64,000 nucleotides of DNA from Thiomicrorhabdus sp. 6S3-12 (GCF_017571475.1 NZ_JAGETW010000001.1:558001-622000); one strand, 5' to 3'; positions 54,950 through 64,000 are shown, counted from the stretch's first letter. Translations and numbers: made by a program. Notes: generated from the letters alone by a model not told the origin.

Positions 54950-55807
54950 ATGCCTACCTATGGAACTCAGGTTCAAGTTGCCCGCAAATTAATTAAGCAG
55001 ATCGATATTCCAATCCTTCCTGACGAACTTGTTCAGTTGCAACAACTCCTGCAACAACATGAGATGCCAAGCATAAAGAAGCTGGTTGAACTGATCAGCC
55101 GTAACCCCTATCTTGCCGCAGAATTAATCTCTCTTGCCAATACGTCTATTTTCAATAGCAAGATGATTCCCGTACAAGATCTCGAAAGCGCGCTTTTTCG
55201 GCTCGGAATTAACAATCTGCGCGATTACGTAACCTCGATACATATCAAAAAGAATTTTCTGGAAAACTCTCTTAGCGGCTTGAGTTACCACAGCCAGATA
55301 ATTGCTGAGATCACCAGTCTAATCGCGCTCGAAACTAATTTACTTAAACCCTCAGAAGCTTATCTGCTCGGTTTAATTCACGATATCGGTTCTTTTGCCA
55401 TTCACAAGATGGATGAAAATTACGGCATGACGTTCCATCACAGCCATCAAAGCTTTCATGCGGCCAACGATCATGACTGCAAAAAATACGGCACCTCTCA
55501 TAGCGCCCTCGGCTATGTGATCGCCCACGAGCTGCATCTTCCGAAATTAATTGCACATACGATTCTTCTGCACCACGAACAACATACCATGCGGATAAAA
55601 GAGGCCGATTTGCGCAGAAACGTTGCCTTGCTCAAAATGGCTCACTTTCTGGAAATGGATTTACGCTTCAAGAACTCCAAACAAGCCAATACTCACCGCA
55701 ACTGTGCCGACGAACAGGAACAGATAGAGCGCTGTTTAGCCGTATTGGGACTCAACCAACAACACTTGAAGCAAATCGATTCCCGTCTGGCTCAGCTGAA
55801 TCCTTAA
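54950..55807 (+). CDS. HDOD domain protein
   Basis: 285 residues. HDOD region with LVELISRNPYLAAELISLANTSIFN near the start, ALFRLGINNLRDYVTSIH, LLGLIHDIGSFAIH, and the later LGYVIAHELHLPKLIAHTILLHHE. HDOD proteins are regulatory and lack the full phosphohydrolase metal site. A TATAAT box lies at 54914-54919, 36 bases before the start. CAGGG supports the ATG at 54950 over earlier ones. Confidence 0.88.
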   Translation: MPTYGTQVQVARKLIKQIDIPILPDELVQLQQLLQQHEMPSIKKLVELISRNPYLAAELISLANTSIFNSKMIPVQDLESALFRLGINNLRDYVTSIHIKKNFLENSLSGLSYHSQIIAEITSLIALETNLLKPSEAYLLGLIHDIGSFAIHKMDENYGMTFHHSHQSFHAANDHDCKKYGTSHSALGYVIAHELHLPKLIAHTILLHHEQHTMRIKEADLRRNVALLKMAHFLEMDLRFKNSKQANTHRNCADEQEQIERCLAVLGLNQQHLKQIDSRLAQLNP

Positions 55808-55820
55808 CTCCTGCGGAGCC

Positions 55821-56618
55821 TTACTCACTCAGCAGATTCTGTTGCAAATAGAGCGCCACCCCCTCCTCGGCATTGCTTAATGCCTGGTCAGCGTATGGAA
55901 CCTGTTCTTTCAAAGCCTCATTGGCATTGGCCATAACCACCGGACGGCCGACCCACTGCAACATATCAATATCGTTAAAGCCGTCACCGAAAGCCACCAC
56001 CTCGGAGGAGTCAATACCTCTCTCGGAACAAAGCTGGGCGAGCGCTTTCCCTTTGGACACCCCCTTATTCATTACTTCCAGATAGATTTCCGTCGTAAAA
56101 GTGATGTAAAGCTGATCTCCCAAAGCTTCTTTTAATTTGCGCTCAAGCGGAACCAGTTTGGCATGCGGCGCATTGAAGTAGAATTTGTCGATGTGCTCGG
56201 GATCCAGTTCGGAAAAATCCACTCGCTGATACTCAAAACCGGACGCCTTGTGTATATCCAACAGCGGTTTGTTTTCCTCTTCGACCAGCCAGACATCGCC
56301 CTGATAGATATTACGATGCACTGCATAGTCTGCCGAAATATCCAACACCTTGGCAACCAGCTCTTGCGGAATATGGTTTTCGTACAACAGCCTTCCGTGA
56401 TGATCGTGAATGCGAGCGCCGTTGGAAGTGATGAAACTGACCGGAACTTTAATCTTCTGGGCAATCAGGTAGACATCCTGAAAATGACGGCCGGTGGCAA
56501 TCATCAGCTCACACCCTCTGGCGTATAAAGCCTGCAGAGTTCGAACCGTTAAATCACCGATCTGGTGATCTGAATTTAATAAAGTCCCATCTAAATCTAT
56601 TACAACCAATCGAGCCAT
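55821..56618 (-). CDS. Cof-type HAD phosphatase
   Basis: 265 residues. HAD motif I VIDLDGTLLNSDH with the nucleophile Asp, motif II ITSNGARI, the Lys-bearing MNKGVSKGKALAQLC, and motif IV VAFGDGFNDIDMLQ. A cap of the Cof/YbhA type lies between about 80 and 190. Substrate is probably a small sugar phosphate or PLP, not determinable. GGGAAG lies 6 bases before the ATG; a TTG one codon earlier is less likely. Confidence 0.9.
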   Translation of the reverse strand: MARLVVIDLDGTLLNSDHQIGDLTVRTLQALYARGCELMIATGRHFQDVYLIAQKIKVPVSFITSNGARIHDHHGRLLYENHIPQELVAKVLDISADYAVHRNIYQGDVWLVEEENKPLLDIHKASGFEYQRVDFSELDPEHIDKFYFNAPHAKLVPLERKLKEALGDQLYITFTTEIYLEVMNKGVSKGKALAQLCSERGIDSSEVVAFGDGFNDIDMLQWVGRPVVMANANEALKEQVPYADQALSNAEEGVALYLQQNLLSE

Positions 56619-56758
56619 CAATGACTTCCCTAAAGATATAGATTATTATCTATGAAAAATTGAATAACGTTAAATTTTTATAGAACCTTACCAGAATTTT
56701 AGGGTTTTTAGGAGTCTTATAAACGGTGACCTCAGCTCTACCTTACTTCGTCAGGCAT

Positions 56759-56789
56759 AAAAAAAGCGCTCGGGAACCGCTTGTCCCGA
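56759..56789 (-). terminator. Probable terminator of the ferritin gene
   Basis: Minus strand TCGGGA/TCCCGA stem, then GCGC and a seven-T run, about 30 bases after the ferritin stop. Confidence 0.5.
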
Positions 56790-56817
56790 CCACTTATAAT
56801 CCTTGGCAGGCTTGTGT

Positions 56818-57324
56818 TTAATGCGCTGCGGCCAAGCGCTGTAAATAATTATCCATAATATGCAACGTCTGTCCCGGCTCACCGTCAAAGCCGAGCATTT
56901 CCGCTTTACCGAGAACCTTGCCGAATAAAACCTCTTCTTCATGCTGTTCAGCAATGAACCATTCGATGAAATTGAAGGTCGTATAGTCCTCTTTCTCAAA
57001 GGCGGTTTTGGCAATCTGCTTAATCATCGCAGTCACTTTCTTCTCATGCTTGAAGGCCGCTTTGAGAACTTCCATCAGATTATCGTATTCGCTCGGCGGC
57101 TTCGGAATCTCCTCGATCGTGACCGGCGCACCGCATTCGGCCATATAGTTAAAAATCTTGTCCATATGTTCGCGCTCTTCAAGACTATGGCCTCGAAAGA
57201 ATTCCGCCGCTCCATCCAGACCTTCGCCTTCCGCCCAGGCACACATCTGAAGATAAATATTCGAAGCATAAAACTCCGCGTTGACCTGTCTGTTCAACAG
57301 CTTTTTGATCTTTTTACTTAACAT
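56818..57324 (-). CDS. Ferritin (FtnA-like)
   Basis: 168 residues of the four-helix ferritin fold. NAEFYASNIYLQMCAW holds the first iron-ligand Glu, HSLEEREHMDKIFNY the E-x2-H pair, and EWFIAEQHEEEVLFGKVL the later Glu ligands. It stores iron in the cytosol as a 24-mer. The start MLSKKIKKL follows GGAGG by 5 bases; an earlier ATG lacks a site. The lack of the central Met of bacterioferritin favours a non-haem ferritin. Confidence 0.93.
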   Translation of the reverse strand: MLSKKIKKLLNRQVNAEFYASNIYLQMCAWAEGEGLDGAAEFFRGHSLEEREHMDKIFNYMAECGAPVTIEEIPKPPSEYDNLMEVLKAAFKHEKKVTAMIKQIAKTAFEKEDYTTFNFIEWFIAEQHEEEVLFGKVLGKAEMLGFDGEPGQTLHIMDNYLQRLAAAH

Positions 57325-57450
57325 CTCCGCCTCCTTCGACATCAGGCATCAAACTGACGCCCTTTCCTGCTTGTCTTAAACCCGGTTTTCCAATCACTCC
57401 AATTTTCTGTTCTCTGCACGCCTCCCGTCAGTCTCCCTCCGGACAGCAGT

Positions 57451-58857
57451 CTAAATCTGCTCACGCGCCTGTTTATTGCGCTTTTTCTGCTCATACATCG
57501 CTTTGTCCGCTTGTCTGAGAATCTCGTCAGCACCTTCCATTTTCGGTAATAGAAGAATCCAGCCGATACTGATATGGCAGACGATCTGATTACCGTCAAT
57601 CTCATAGGGTTCGTTCAACAAACGCTGATAACGCTCGGTCATATCACGCAGCTGGGCAACCGCGGACTCCGGAGGCGTTGCCAACCCCTGAAACAGAATC
57701 ACGAACTCATCCCCCCCCAAACGGGCAACCAGATCATCGATACGGGTGTATTTCTGAAGTCGAATGGCAAACGCCTGTAACAGCTTATCCCCCATATCAT
57801 GCCCATAGCGGTCATTTACCGGTTTAAAATCATCCAAATCCAAATACATCAAACCGGATTGAATTCCTTCGTTCTGCAAGTTTCTCAGCGCTTCCCCCGC
57901 TCCCTGAATCAGCATTCGGCGATTCGCCAAGCCAGTCAGTTCGTCATGCATGGAAAGATGGTTCAGTCGTCTGAACAGGTGCCCCTGATGCTTTTCATGG
58001 TGCATTGCAAACCATAACAGCCCCGACCAAAGTACGACGAAAACACTCCAGACGACTGCGGCATGCCAAATAAGGTGCTGAGCAAAATGTTTGAGAATCA
58101 GCGGATTTTCAACAACGGCTACATCCCATAGTGTATTGGCCACCGCCACCTTAGCGGCTATTCTTCGGGTTTCATCTTCCTGCAAAAAATAGGGTCTGCT
58201 TAAACTCTCCCGCGTGCCTTCGGCAGTCACTTCTATCAGCCCCTGACGGTCGCTTCTCAACAAATACACTTCGTGCTGAGAAATTTGGCTTTCCCTGAGC
58301 GCTGCGGACAGAGGTTTGGGACTGAAACTCATAAAAAAGACCAATTTTTTCTGATTCCATAGAACCGGAAAAATCATATCGAAATGGTAATTGCCGGGCT
58401 GAGGATGGAGATAGGCCTTGTAGTCGTAGTATTGCGTTTGCAGACTTAAGATCTCGGCGCTCTTTTCCAGATCCTGACGACAGACGTCACTGACAAAGAA
58501 ATCCAGGTTCGACCATAAAATCTCGCCATGCTCGTCGGCGATACCGAATCCGATCATTGAAGGGAAATAAAGTTTGAAGCGAGCAAACAACGACTGCTGC
58601 AATTCGTCGATGCTGTGATAGGTTTCCAGCTCTCTGAGCCATAAATCATCCAGTGAAATAGCGATCATACTGTCTCGCAATGCATTCACCCGAGATTCAA
58701 TATCTTTGGCGGTGATTTCTGCCTGCTTGCGCATAATAAAGTGCTGATGCTCGACAAATTGCCGCTTTTCAACTTGCACACGCCATCCCAAAGCAACTGT
58801 AACCAGTACCAGCAGCAAAATCATCAGCGTGACAAATAGAGCGGTTGAGCGACGCAT
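57451..58857 (-). CDS. Diguanylate cyclase with periplasmic sensor (GGDEF)
   Basis: 468 residues. An N-terminal membrane segment (about 8-25), a periplasmic sensor of about 230 residues, a second membrane segment (LIWHAAVVWSVFVVLWSGLLWF, about 265-290), and a GGDEF domain with an intact active site RLGGDEFVILF near residue 395. MHDELTGLANRRML starts the catalytic domain. It makes c-di-GMP in response to an external signal. No EAL domain. AGAGG precedes the ATG. Confidence 0.92.
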   Translation of the reverse strand: MRRSTALFVTLMILLLVLVTVALGWRVQVEKRQFVEHQHFIMRKQAEITAKDIESRVNALRDSMIAISLDDLWLRELETYHSIDELQQSLFARFKLYFPSMIGFGIADEHGEILWSNLDFFVSDVCRQDLEKSAEILSLQTQYYDYKAYLHPQPGNYHFDMIFPVLWNQKKLVFFMSFSPKPLSAALRESQISQHEVYLLRSDRQGLIEVTAEGTRESLSRPYFLQEDETRRIAAKVAVANTLWDVAVVENPLILKHFAQHLIWHAAVVWSVFVVLWSGLLWFAMHHEKHQGHLFRRLNHLSMHDELTGLANRRMLIQGAGEALRNLQNEGIQSGLMYLDLDDFKPVNDRYGHDMGDKLLQAFAIRLQKYTRIDDLVARLGGDEFVILFQGLATPPESAVAQLRDMTERYQRLLNEPYEIDGNQIVCHISIGWILLLPKMEGADEILRQADKAMYEQKKRNKQAREQI

Positions 58858-59116
58858 AGGCACCTCTTTATCTCAACAGACAACTCTTACGAGCAATCAA
58901 AAGAGGAAAAATACAGCGTAAATGATTTTCATCTTTATCATCAATAGTACGTAAAATATACCCAATGATCAAGAAACCGACTCATAATGTAAGCTTGTCA
59001 CGGCTGCATCCATATAAATAAAGTCTTTCCACGTGAAACACCGTCGTGGCAAGCAGCCGCCAAGTCAATAAAGTTTTTGATAAAATTTTCGCCAATCCCG
59101 AAAAGAAACGACGTCA

Positions 59117-61384
59117 ATGTTAGAGAGCAATTCACTGGATACCCTAAAAGGGGTTGGTCCGAAACAACTGGAAAAACTGCATAAACTCGGATTGTTTACG
59201 ATCCAGGATCTGCTGCTCCATCTGCCATTGCGCTATCAGGATAAAACCCGGCTAACGCCGATCGACTCCCTTCTGGTAGGTGTGGAAGCACAGACCGAAG
59301 GAACCATTATTTCCCAAGCAATGACTCGAGGCGGGCGCAACAGCTTATTGGTTACCATCCAGTCACCCGGCGGAGCCTGTCTGACGCTGCGTTTCTTTCA
59401 CTATCATTATCGCCAGGCACAGAGTTTCACCCGCGGTAAAACCGTGCGTGTCTACGGCGAAGTCCGTTCCGGCCCGAATGGACTGGAAATGGTTCACCCC
59501 CACTACCAGTTTATTAATCTGGAAAACCCGAAACCTCTGGACAGCACGCTTACACCGGTGTACCCGACGACGGAAGGACTCGGACAACCCAGCATTGTCA
59601 AACTGATTACTCAGGCGTTGGACCTCGTCAAATCCTCGCCGCTTCCGGAATTACTGCCGTCTAATCTTTTACAGGAACTGCAATTACCGGATCTTAATCA
59701 GGCCATAGTCACTCTGCATCAGCCGCAGGCGTCGGATGACCTTGTGTCCATTAAGCAATTCTGCCATCCCGCGCAACAACGCCTGATTCTGGAGGAATTA
59801 ATCAGCCAGCAGATCGGTTTACAGAAACTGCGCCAGGAAGAACAAAAACGGCTCGCCCCTGCCTTTCCCCCAAGCCAAAAAGTGAATGCATTGCTCGCCT
59901 CCCTGCCGTTCTCGCTGACCGGAGCACAGCAAAGGGTTCTGGATGAAATCGGGCACGATTTAAAACGCCAGCACCCGATGCAGCGCCTGGTTCAGGGCGA
60001 CGTCGGTTCGGGCAAAACGGTCGTTGCGGCCATTGCGGCCATCCAGGCCGCCGAAGCCGGCTATCAGGTGGCGATCATGGCTCCGACCGAAATCCTTGCC
60101 GAACAACACCTCAATGCGTTTCAGGAATGGCTGGAACCGCTGGATATTTCAGTCGCCTGGTTAAACGGTCGAATGAAAGCGGCCGAAAAACGGCTGATGC
60201 TGGCGCAGGTGGAAAGCGGCGCAGCCAACGTCGTTGTCGGTACGCACGCACTGTTTCAGGATGCGGTCAACTTCAGTAAACTCGGCCTCGTCATTATCGA
60301 CGAGCAACACCGTTTTGGCGTCCACCAACGGCTCACTTTGCAGCAAAAAGGGCAAAAGATCGTTCTCGAAGGCGAAGAAAGCGACAAAGAATCAGTGGGA
60401 GATAATTTGCTGAAGGTCGAGGCAAATAAACCCTATAACGACGGATTTTTGAGTCCGATTGAGGCGGACGAAGCACCCGTAGCGGAATGTACTCACGGTG
60501 TACATGAGCAACGGAAGGCTGAGTCCAACAATGATCTGGCTCAAAAAGACAAGTTAGAAGTGCATCCACACCAGTTGATTATGACCGCAACCCCTATCCC
60601 CAGAACTCTGGCAATGACCGCTTACGGCGATCTCGATCTGTCGGTAATCGACGAGTTACCGCCGGGCCGAAAACCGATCGAAACCGCCGTCATGAGCAAC
60701 ACCAAGCGTGATGAACTAATGGAACACCTGTATGCCAAATGTACACAGGGTGTGCAGGCATACTGGGTGTGTCCGCTGATCGAAGAATCCGAACTTCTGC
60801 ATGCTCAGGCAGCCGAAGTGACGGCCACGCAATTTACCGACCGCTGGCCTGACCTGCGGGTCGGTCTGGTTCACGGTCGTTTGAAAGGGGACGAAAAAGC
60901 GCTGGTGATGAATGCATTCAAGCAGCATGATCTTGATCTGCTGGTCGCGACGACCGTGATAGAGGTCGGGGTAAATGTTCCGAATGCCAGCCTGATGATT
61001 ATCGAAAATGCCGAACGCCTGGGACTTGCTCAATTGCATCAACTGCGCGGTCGGGTTGGACGAGGCGAAAAGCAGAGCCACTGCGTACTGCTCTATCAAC
61101 CACCTTTGTCGACCACCGGCAAGGCACGCTTAAATATTATGCGCGAAACCAACGACGGCTTTAGAATTGCCGAAGAGGATCTTAAAATCCGCGGACCGGG
61201 CGAAATTCTCGGCACGCGTCAGACTGGAGGACTTCAGCTGCGAATCGCCGACCTGCAACGCGACGCGCGCTTTATCCCCCTTGCCCAAGAATACAGTGCC
61301 TTAATGCTGCATAATGATCCGCAAAGAGTCGACGCCCTGCAACATAGATGGATCGGCCATCGAGTCGAGTACCAGAATGCCTAG
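59117..61384 (+). CDS. recG: ATP-dependent DNA helicase RecG with an extra insertion
   Basis: 755 residues against about 690 usual. The N-terminal wedge/OB domain includes LKGVGPKQLEKLHKLGL and LLLHLPLRYQDKT. The helicase core has Walker A GDVGSGKTVVAA, DEQHRFGVHQR, TATPIPRTLAMT, VIEVGVNVPNASLMIIE and QLHQLRGRVGRG. Between the DEQH motif and TATPIPRT there are about 65-70 extra acidic residues (about 416-483) not found in ordinary RecG. Rescues stalled forks and processes branched DNA. Confidence 0.95.
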   Translation: MLESNSLDTLKGVGPKQLEKLHKLGLFTIQDLLLHLPLRYQDKTRLTPIDSLLVGVEAQTEGTIISQAMTRGGRNSLLVTIQSPGGACLTLRFFHYHYRQAQSFTRGKTVRVYGEVRSGPNGLEMVHPHYQFINLENPKPLDSTLTPVYPTTEGLGQPSIVKLITQALDLVKSSPLPELLPSNLLQELQLPDLNQAIVTLHQPQASDDLVSIKQFCHPAQQRLILEELISQQIGLQKLRQEEQKRLAPAFPPSQKVNALLASLPFSLTGAQQRVLDEIGHDLKRQHPMQRLVQGDVGSGKTVVAAIAAIQAAEAGYQVAIMAPTEILAEQHLNAFQEWLEPLDISVAWLNGRMKAAEKRLMLAQVESGAANVVVGTHALFQDAVNFSKLGLVIIDEQHRFGVHQRLTLQQKGQKIVLEGEESDKESVGDNLLKVEANKPYNDGFLSPIEADEAPVAECTHGVHEQRKAESNNDLAQKDKLEVHPHQLIMTATPIPRTLAMTAYGDLDLSVIDELPPGRKPIETAVMSNTKRDELMEHLYAKCTQGVQAYWVCPLIEESELLHAQAAEVTATQFTDRWPDLRVGLVHGRLKGDEKALVMNAFKQHDLDLLVATTVIEVGVNVPNASLMIIENAERLGLAQLHQLRGRVGRGEKQSHCVLLYQPPLSTTGKARLNIMRETNDGFRIAEEDLKIRGPGEILGTRQTGGLQLRIADLQRDARFIPLAQEYSALMLHNDPQRVDALQHRWIGHRVEYQNA

Positions 61385-61396
61385 AGAGTTTTTACT

Positions 61397-61933
61397 ATGC
61401 CTTTGAGTGGATCAACGCCTTCGGAGAAGCGATGGTATGCGGACGCCCTGCTAAACCGCATTACAGCGCAACCACGACAGAAATCCTGGTTACGCACGCC
61501 AAAGTCGCTGACGCGGAGAATCCGCCAACACTGCCCGCAGATGCAGGTTAAAGTCCTAAAACAGGAATTCGCCCTGGCCTATGAAGACGAACGCCAGGCG
61601 CTTGGACTGCAAAAGAACCAGCGGGTATGGCTCAGAGAGGTTTTACTGCAATGTGACGGGAAAAACTGGGTCTTTGCACGTACTGTAATCCCTTATTTCA
61701 AAAGCGGTAATCCTTGGTTGATGCTGCAGAAACTTGGTACCCAGCCTCTCGGAGAAGTTCTTTTTGATATCAAACAAATCTGCCGCAGCGATTTCCGTTT
61801 TCAGCATTTTCCTAAGCAGCGCTTACCGCTGGATGCCTATTTACGCCACGCCAGACGGTCTGTTTTCTGGCACGATACCCATAGCGACTTCCCGCTCCTG
61901 CTGACCGAAGTTTTCCTGCACAAAATGCCGTAA
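61397..61933 (+). CDS. ubiC: Chorismate pyruvate-lyase UbiC
   Basis: 178 residues. VRLREV-like LREVLLQCDGKNWVFARTVIP matches the core strand of UbiC, with the later LGEVLF and a C-terminal Glu (LLTEVFL). It cleaves chorismate to 4-hydroxybenzoate, the first step of ubiquinone synthesis. 12 bases after recG. ubiA, normally next to it, lies 1.6 kb further on the opposite strand. Confidence 0.92.
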   Translation: MPLSGSTPSEKRWYADALLNRITAQPRQKSWLRTPKSLTRRIRQHCPQMQVKVLKQEFALAYEDERQALGLQKNQRVWLREVLLQCDGKNWVFARTVIPYFKSGNPWLMLQKLGTQPLGEVLFDIKQICRSDFRFQHFPKQRLPLDAYLRHARRSVFWHDTHSDFPLLLTEVFLHKMP

Positions 61934-61937
61934 GCAT

Positions 61938-63050
61938 TCAGGACTTACTGAAAAGCATTTCCAACATAAAGCTGATACTGAACTCCGGTTGTTCGAAGTC
62001 ATCCTCGGAAAACCAGCTCAAGCGGGGTTGCATTTCGGCGAACAGCCATTCCTGATAAAGCTTTTCCCGCCAATTCATTCCCAGCGTCACCTGATCCTGG
62101 TTAAAGGTGTCTGTATGAATGTTTCCTTTGACCTCAATAAAGTAAGAGCGAATCCGGTGCGGATTGATCTGATAAAAAACCGTACCCCGCTGACGTAGTT
62201 CATAAAGATTTTCGTCATATAACCAGGTTCCACGCGTTTCGCTACGAAACAGATTATGCTCGGTCGGATAGTCGAAAACCTGAGTAATTTTCCAGACAAA
62301 GTGGCTCATACGTTCATAAATAAAGTCCTGACTGGTCCGACTCGTCAAACCGCTATCAAACTTGGATCTGTAACGGTGGCGCCAGCGCACATAAGGATTG
62401 GGGCGGGTTTCGTCGAATTTAAGACCGACATCGAACTGCAGCAGGAAGTTGGCGCTACTGTTGACCAGATACTGAGCGGCGAAAGTTGTGCGCTGCGGCA
62501 CCGCAGTATCGTCTCTGACCGGTTTCGATTCAAGTGAACCGATCCCGTCATCCTCAACATCGGGATCGCTTTCGTCAAACGACGAAATCAAAAACTTAAC
62601 TCTTTTGCGCCAGCGCGGCAGGTCAATATACACTCGGAAATTCGGGCGACTGCGTAAAGTCCCGTTATCATAGAAGGTTACCGGAAAATACAGCTTGAGC
62701 TTACTTCCCTTGCGTTGAATTTCCAGTGTTTCATCGCCGAGAAAACGATCGACACGATCTCCAACATCATCCAGATAATCGGTCACATCGTATTTCAGAC
62801 CGACCAGGCGTTCAATCGCCTCCACAACCATTCCGGGGTGATAGTCTTCAAACAGATATTTAGGCTCTTTTTCCGGCCCACTGAGTACCTCTTCCGCCTG
62901 AACCTGAGTCGCGACCAAAACGCCACAAAACAGCATAGACACGGCCAACACCTGCCGACGGAACCCGACAGTAGCAAACAACCGTTTTATGGTGCGGTTT
63001 TGGTACAATAGCGCCCCCTGCAGGAAGAAAACAAATACGCGGAAATTCAA
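61938..63050 (-). CDS. Hypothetical exported, probably outer-membrane-associated protein
   Basis: Up to 370 residues; family not recognised. A signal peptide core is seen (QVLAVSMLFCGVLVATQVQA before EEVLSG). The first ATG would leave only two bases to the divergent gene, so a TTG at about 62981 is a likelier start and would put the signal peptide at the very N-terminus. The chain is rich in aromatic strands with Arg/Asp (RWRHRYRSKFDSG, YFIEVKGNIH, SISFMLEML) and ends in a hydrophobic strand, as in beta-barrel proteins. It may be an outer-membrane component. Confidence 0.75.
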   Translation of the reverse strand: MNFRVFVFFLQGALLYQNRTIKRLFATVGFRRQVLAVSMLFCGVLVATQVQAEEVLSGPEKEPKYLFEDYHPGMVVEAIERLVGLKYDVTDYLDDVGDRVDRFLGDETLEIQRKGSKLKLYFPVTFYDNGTLRSRPNFRVYIDLPRWRKRVKFLISSFDESDPDVEDDGIGSLESKPVRDDTAVPQRTTFAAQYLVNSSANFLLQFDVGLKFDETRPNPYVRWRHRYRSKFDSGLTSRTSQDFIYERMSHFVWKITQVFDYPTEHNLFRSETRGTWLYDENLYELRQRGTVFYQINPHRIRSYFIEVKGNIHTDTFNQDQVTLGMNWREKLYQEWLFAEMQPRLSWFSEDDFEQPEFSISFMLEMLFSKS

Positions 63051-63052
63051 TA

Positions 63053-63553
63053 GTGAGTGATCAAATCAATCAGATTCAGGCAACATTTAACGCTTTCGAA
63101 GACAGAATACTCTTAAAGTTTAAAACCCTCAACGATCATGTCTATCAAGCGTGGGTCACGCGCCGTTTCTGTAAATTGCTTTTACCGGCACTGCACGGTT
63201 TGCATCCGGTGACCAGCGAACCGCTATTCGATCTTGATAACGCTACCGGCGACGACAACGCGGACGATCGGTCGCAGTTCATGGGCGACTATTCGAATGA
63301 GTACGAAGCGCCAGAAAACCCGACCTACCCGCTTGGCGAAGAACCGATTCTGCTGGCAAAGATCCGTTTCCAAGATCTGGATAAAGAACTGGCCACTTTT
63401 ATTCTTGAACCACACAAGGGCCAAGGACTGATTTTACCTTTTCATCCGGATCTCATCGGCCCGATGCTAAAAATCATCAGTGAAGCGGTCGCTAATGCCG
63501 AATGGGATCTCGGTCAGGAAATGGGCGTCCCTAAAAGCCAGATGCTGCAGTAA
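63053..63553 (+). CDS. Hypothetical protein
   Basis: 166 residues from a GTG start; no family recognised. Soluble and acidic, with a helical N-terminus, a variable acidic middle (NATGDDNADDRSQFMGDYSNE), then a more structured C-terminus (ATFILEPHKGQGLILPFHPDLIGPMLKIISEAV). GGAA lies about 9 bases before the GTG. It stands between the unknown exported-protein gene and ubiA. Confidence 0.7.
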   Translation: MSDQINQIQATFNAFEDRILLKFKTLNDHVYQAWVTRRFCKLLLPALHGLHPVTSEPLFDLDNATGDDNADDRSQFMGDYSNEYEAPENPTYPLGEEPILLAKIRFQDLDKELATFILEPHKGQGLILPFHPDLIGPMLKIISEAVANAEWDLGQEMGVPKSQMLQ

Positions 63554-63557
63554 GGCA

Positions 63558-64000
63558 CTAACACGCTTTATCGAGAATAATACCGGCAAGAATAATAACG
63601 CCGACCCAGTGATTCTGCAGGAAGACTCTGAAGGCCGTCTGCGCACAGCCTGAGGCCAGACGTTTGAGATCATACACAAACCACAAAGCGGCAATCAGCA
63701 GACTCCCGTAGTACAAAATGCCCATCTCGAATGCCTGGCCTGCAAAATATAACAGAGCCAGCATCATAAGCTCAAAAAAGCCAATCCAGTAGACTAACTT
63801 ATCGCCGAACAGAATCGCCGTCGATTTAATCCCGACTTTCAAATCGTCCGGCATATCGCCGACCGCATAAGCTGTATCGTAGATCAGAGACCAGATCAGT
63901 GTCGCCGCGTACAGCAGCCAGGCTGCAGTCGGTACATCTCCGTCCACGGCCGCAAACGCCATTGGGATCGCCCATGCAAACGCCGCCCCCAGAAAGGCTT
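63558..64000 (-). CDS. ubiA: 4-hydroxybenzoate polyprenyltransferase UbiA (3' part)
   Basis: Partial: the gene continues past the right edge, so only the C-terminal 146 or so residues are visible. LGAAFAWAIPMAFAA, the second aspartate motif YDTAYAVGDMPDDLKVGIKSTAILFGD, and the final helices are typical. Attaches the polyprenyl tail to 4-hydroxybenzoate in the inner membrane. Converges on the hypothetical gene before it with a 4-base gap. Confidence 0.95.
   Translation of the reverse strand, partial: AFLGAAFAWAIPMAFAAVDGDVPTAAWLLYAATLIWSLIYDTAYAVGDMPDDLKVGIKSTAILFGDKLVYWIGFFELMMLALLYFAGQAFEMGILYYGSLLIAALWFVYDLKRLASGCAQTAFRVFLQNHWVGVIILAGIILDKAC

Overview
This window looks like chromosome from a marine-type gammaproteobacterium. 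The housekeeping order gmk-rpoZ-spoT-ridA, the recG/ubiC/ubiA group, rpoH, purT and aroKB all have clearly gammaproteobacterial-looking products. The mix of autotroph-style accessory genes (cyanase, NrtA/CmpA-type transporters, ovothiol synthesis) fits the Thiomicrospira/Thiomicrorhabdus/Methylophaga neighbourhood (Piscirickettsiaceae-like). That placement is inference from gene content, not from a search. No rRNA, tRNA, CRISPR array, insertion sequence or prophage was recognised.

Layout. (1) 0.03-0.5 kb: a GNAT acetyltransferase. (2) 0.55-12.3 kb, minus strand: an almost gapless operon from one good sigma-70 promoter at 12.3 kb, in the order purU, mgdABCD (soxBDAG-like), gmaS, mgsABC (glxBCD-like), folD, class I amidotransferase. 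This is the complete N-methylglutamate route for methylamine, ending in formate. (3) 12.7-16.5 kb, minus strand: a Fur-box-preceded ferric iron ABC transporter (fbpABC). (4) 16.7-33.8 kb: an accessory block that looks like one sigma-54 regulon. It holds cyanase, a divergent OsmC / acyl-CoA-dehydrogenase-fold flavoprotein / rubredoxin-reductase operon, an outer-membrane porin, two sigma-54 activators (GAF-AAA-Fis and PAS-AAA-Fis) and two complete NrtA/CmpA-type ABC importers with Tat-exported binding proteins. Four clear GG-N10-GC promoters and one weaker one were found, with palindromic upstream sites 80-120 bp away. (5) 33.9-35.6 kb: a TDT permease / thioesterase / NifX-family operon. (6) 35.8-41.6 kb: a pyruvate-kinase-like protein, SCP2 protein, purT, an orphan FliS-like protein and rpoH. 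(7) 41.7-45.8 kb: a DUF1275 membrane protein and the ovothiol genes ovoA and a putative ovoB. (8) 45.9-64 kb: a hypothetical protein, hexose-6-phosphate mutarotase, aroB, aroK, gmk, rpoZ, spoT, ridA, a cysteine-rich Sel1 protein, HDOD protein, Cof phosphatase, ferritin, GGDEF protein, recG (with an unusual insertion), ubiC, two unknown genes and the 3' part of ubiA, which runs off the window.

How it fits together. Methylamine nitrogen and carbon are handled by GmaS, N-methylglutamate synthase and N-methylglutamate dehydrogenase. The C1 unit on tetrahydrofolate goes through FolD and PurU to formate, which PurT (encoded about 26 kb away) can re-use for purines. Cyanase releases ammonia and CO2 from cyanate. 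The genes sharing its sigma-54 control region suggest uptake (porin plus ABC importers) and oxidation (flavoprotein with rubredoxin-type reductase) of a small nitrogen compound. The substrate is not visible from sequence. This block is the strongest candidate here for an undescribed system.
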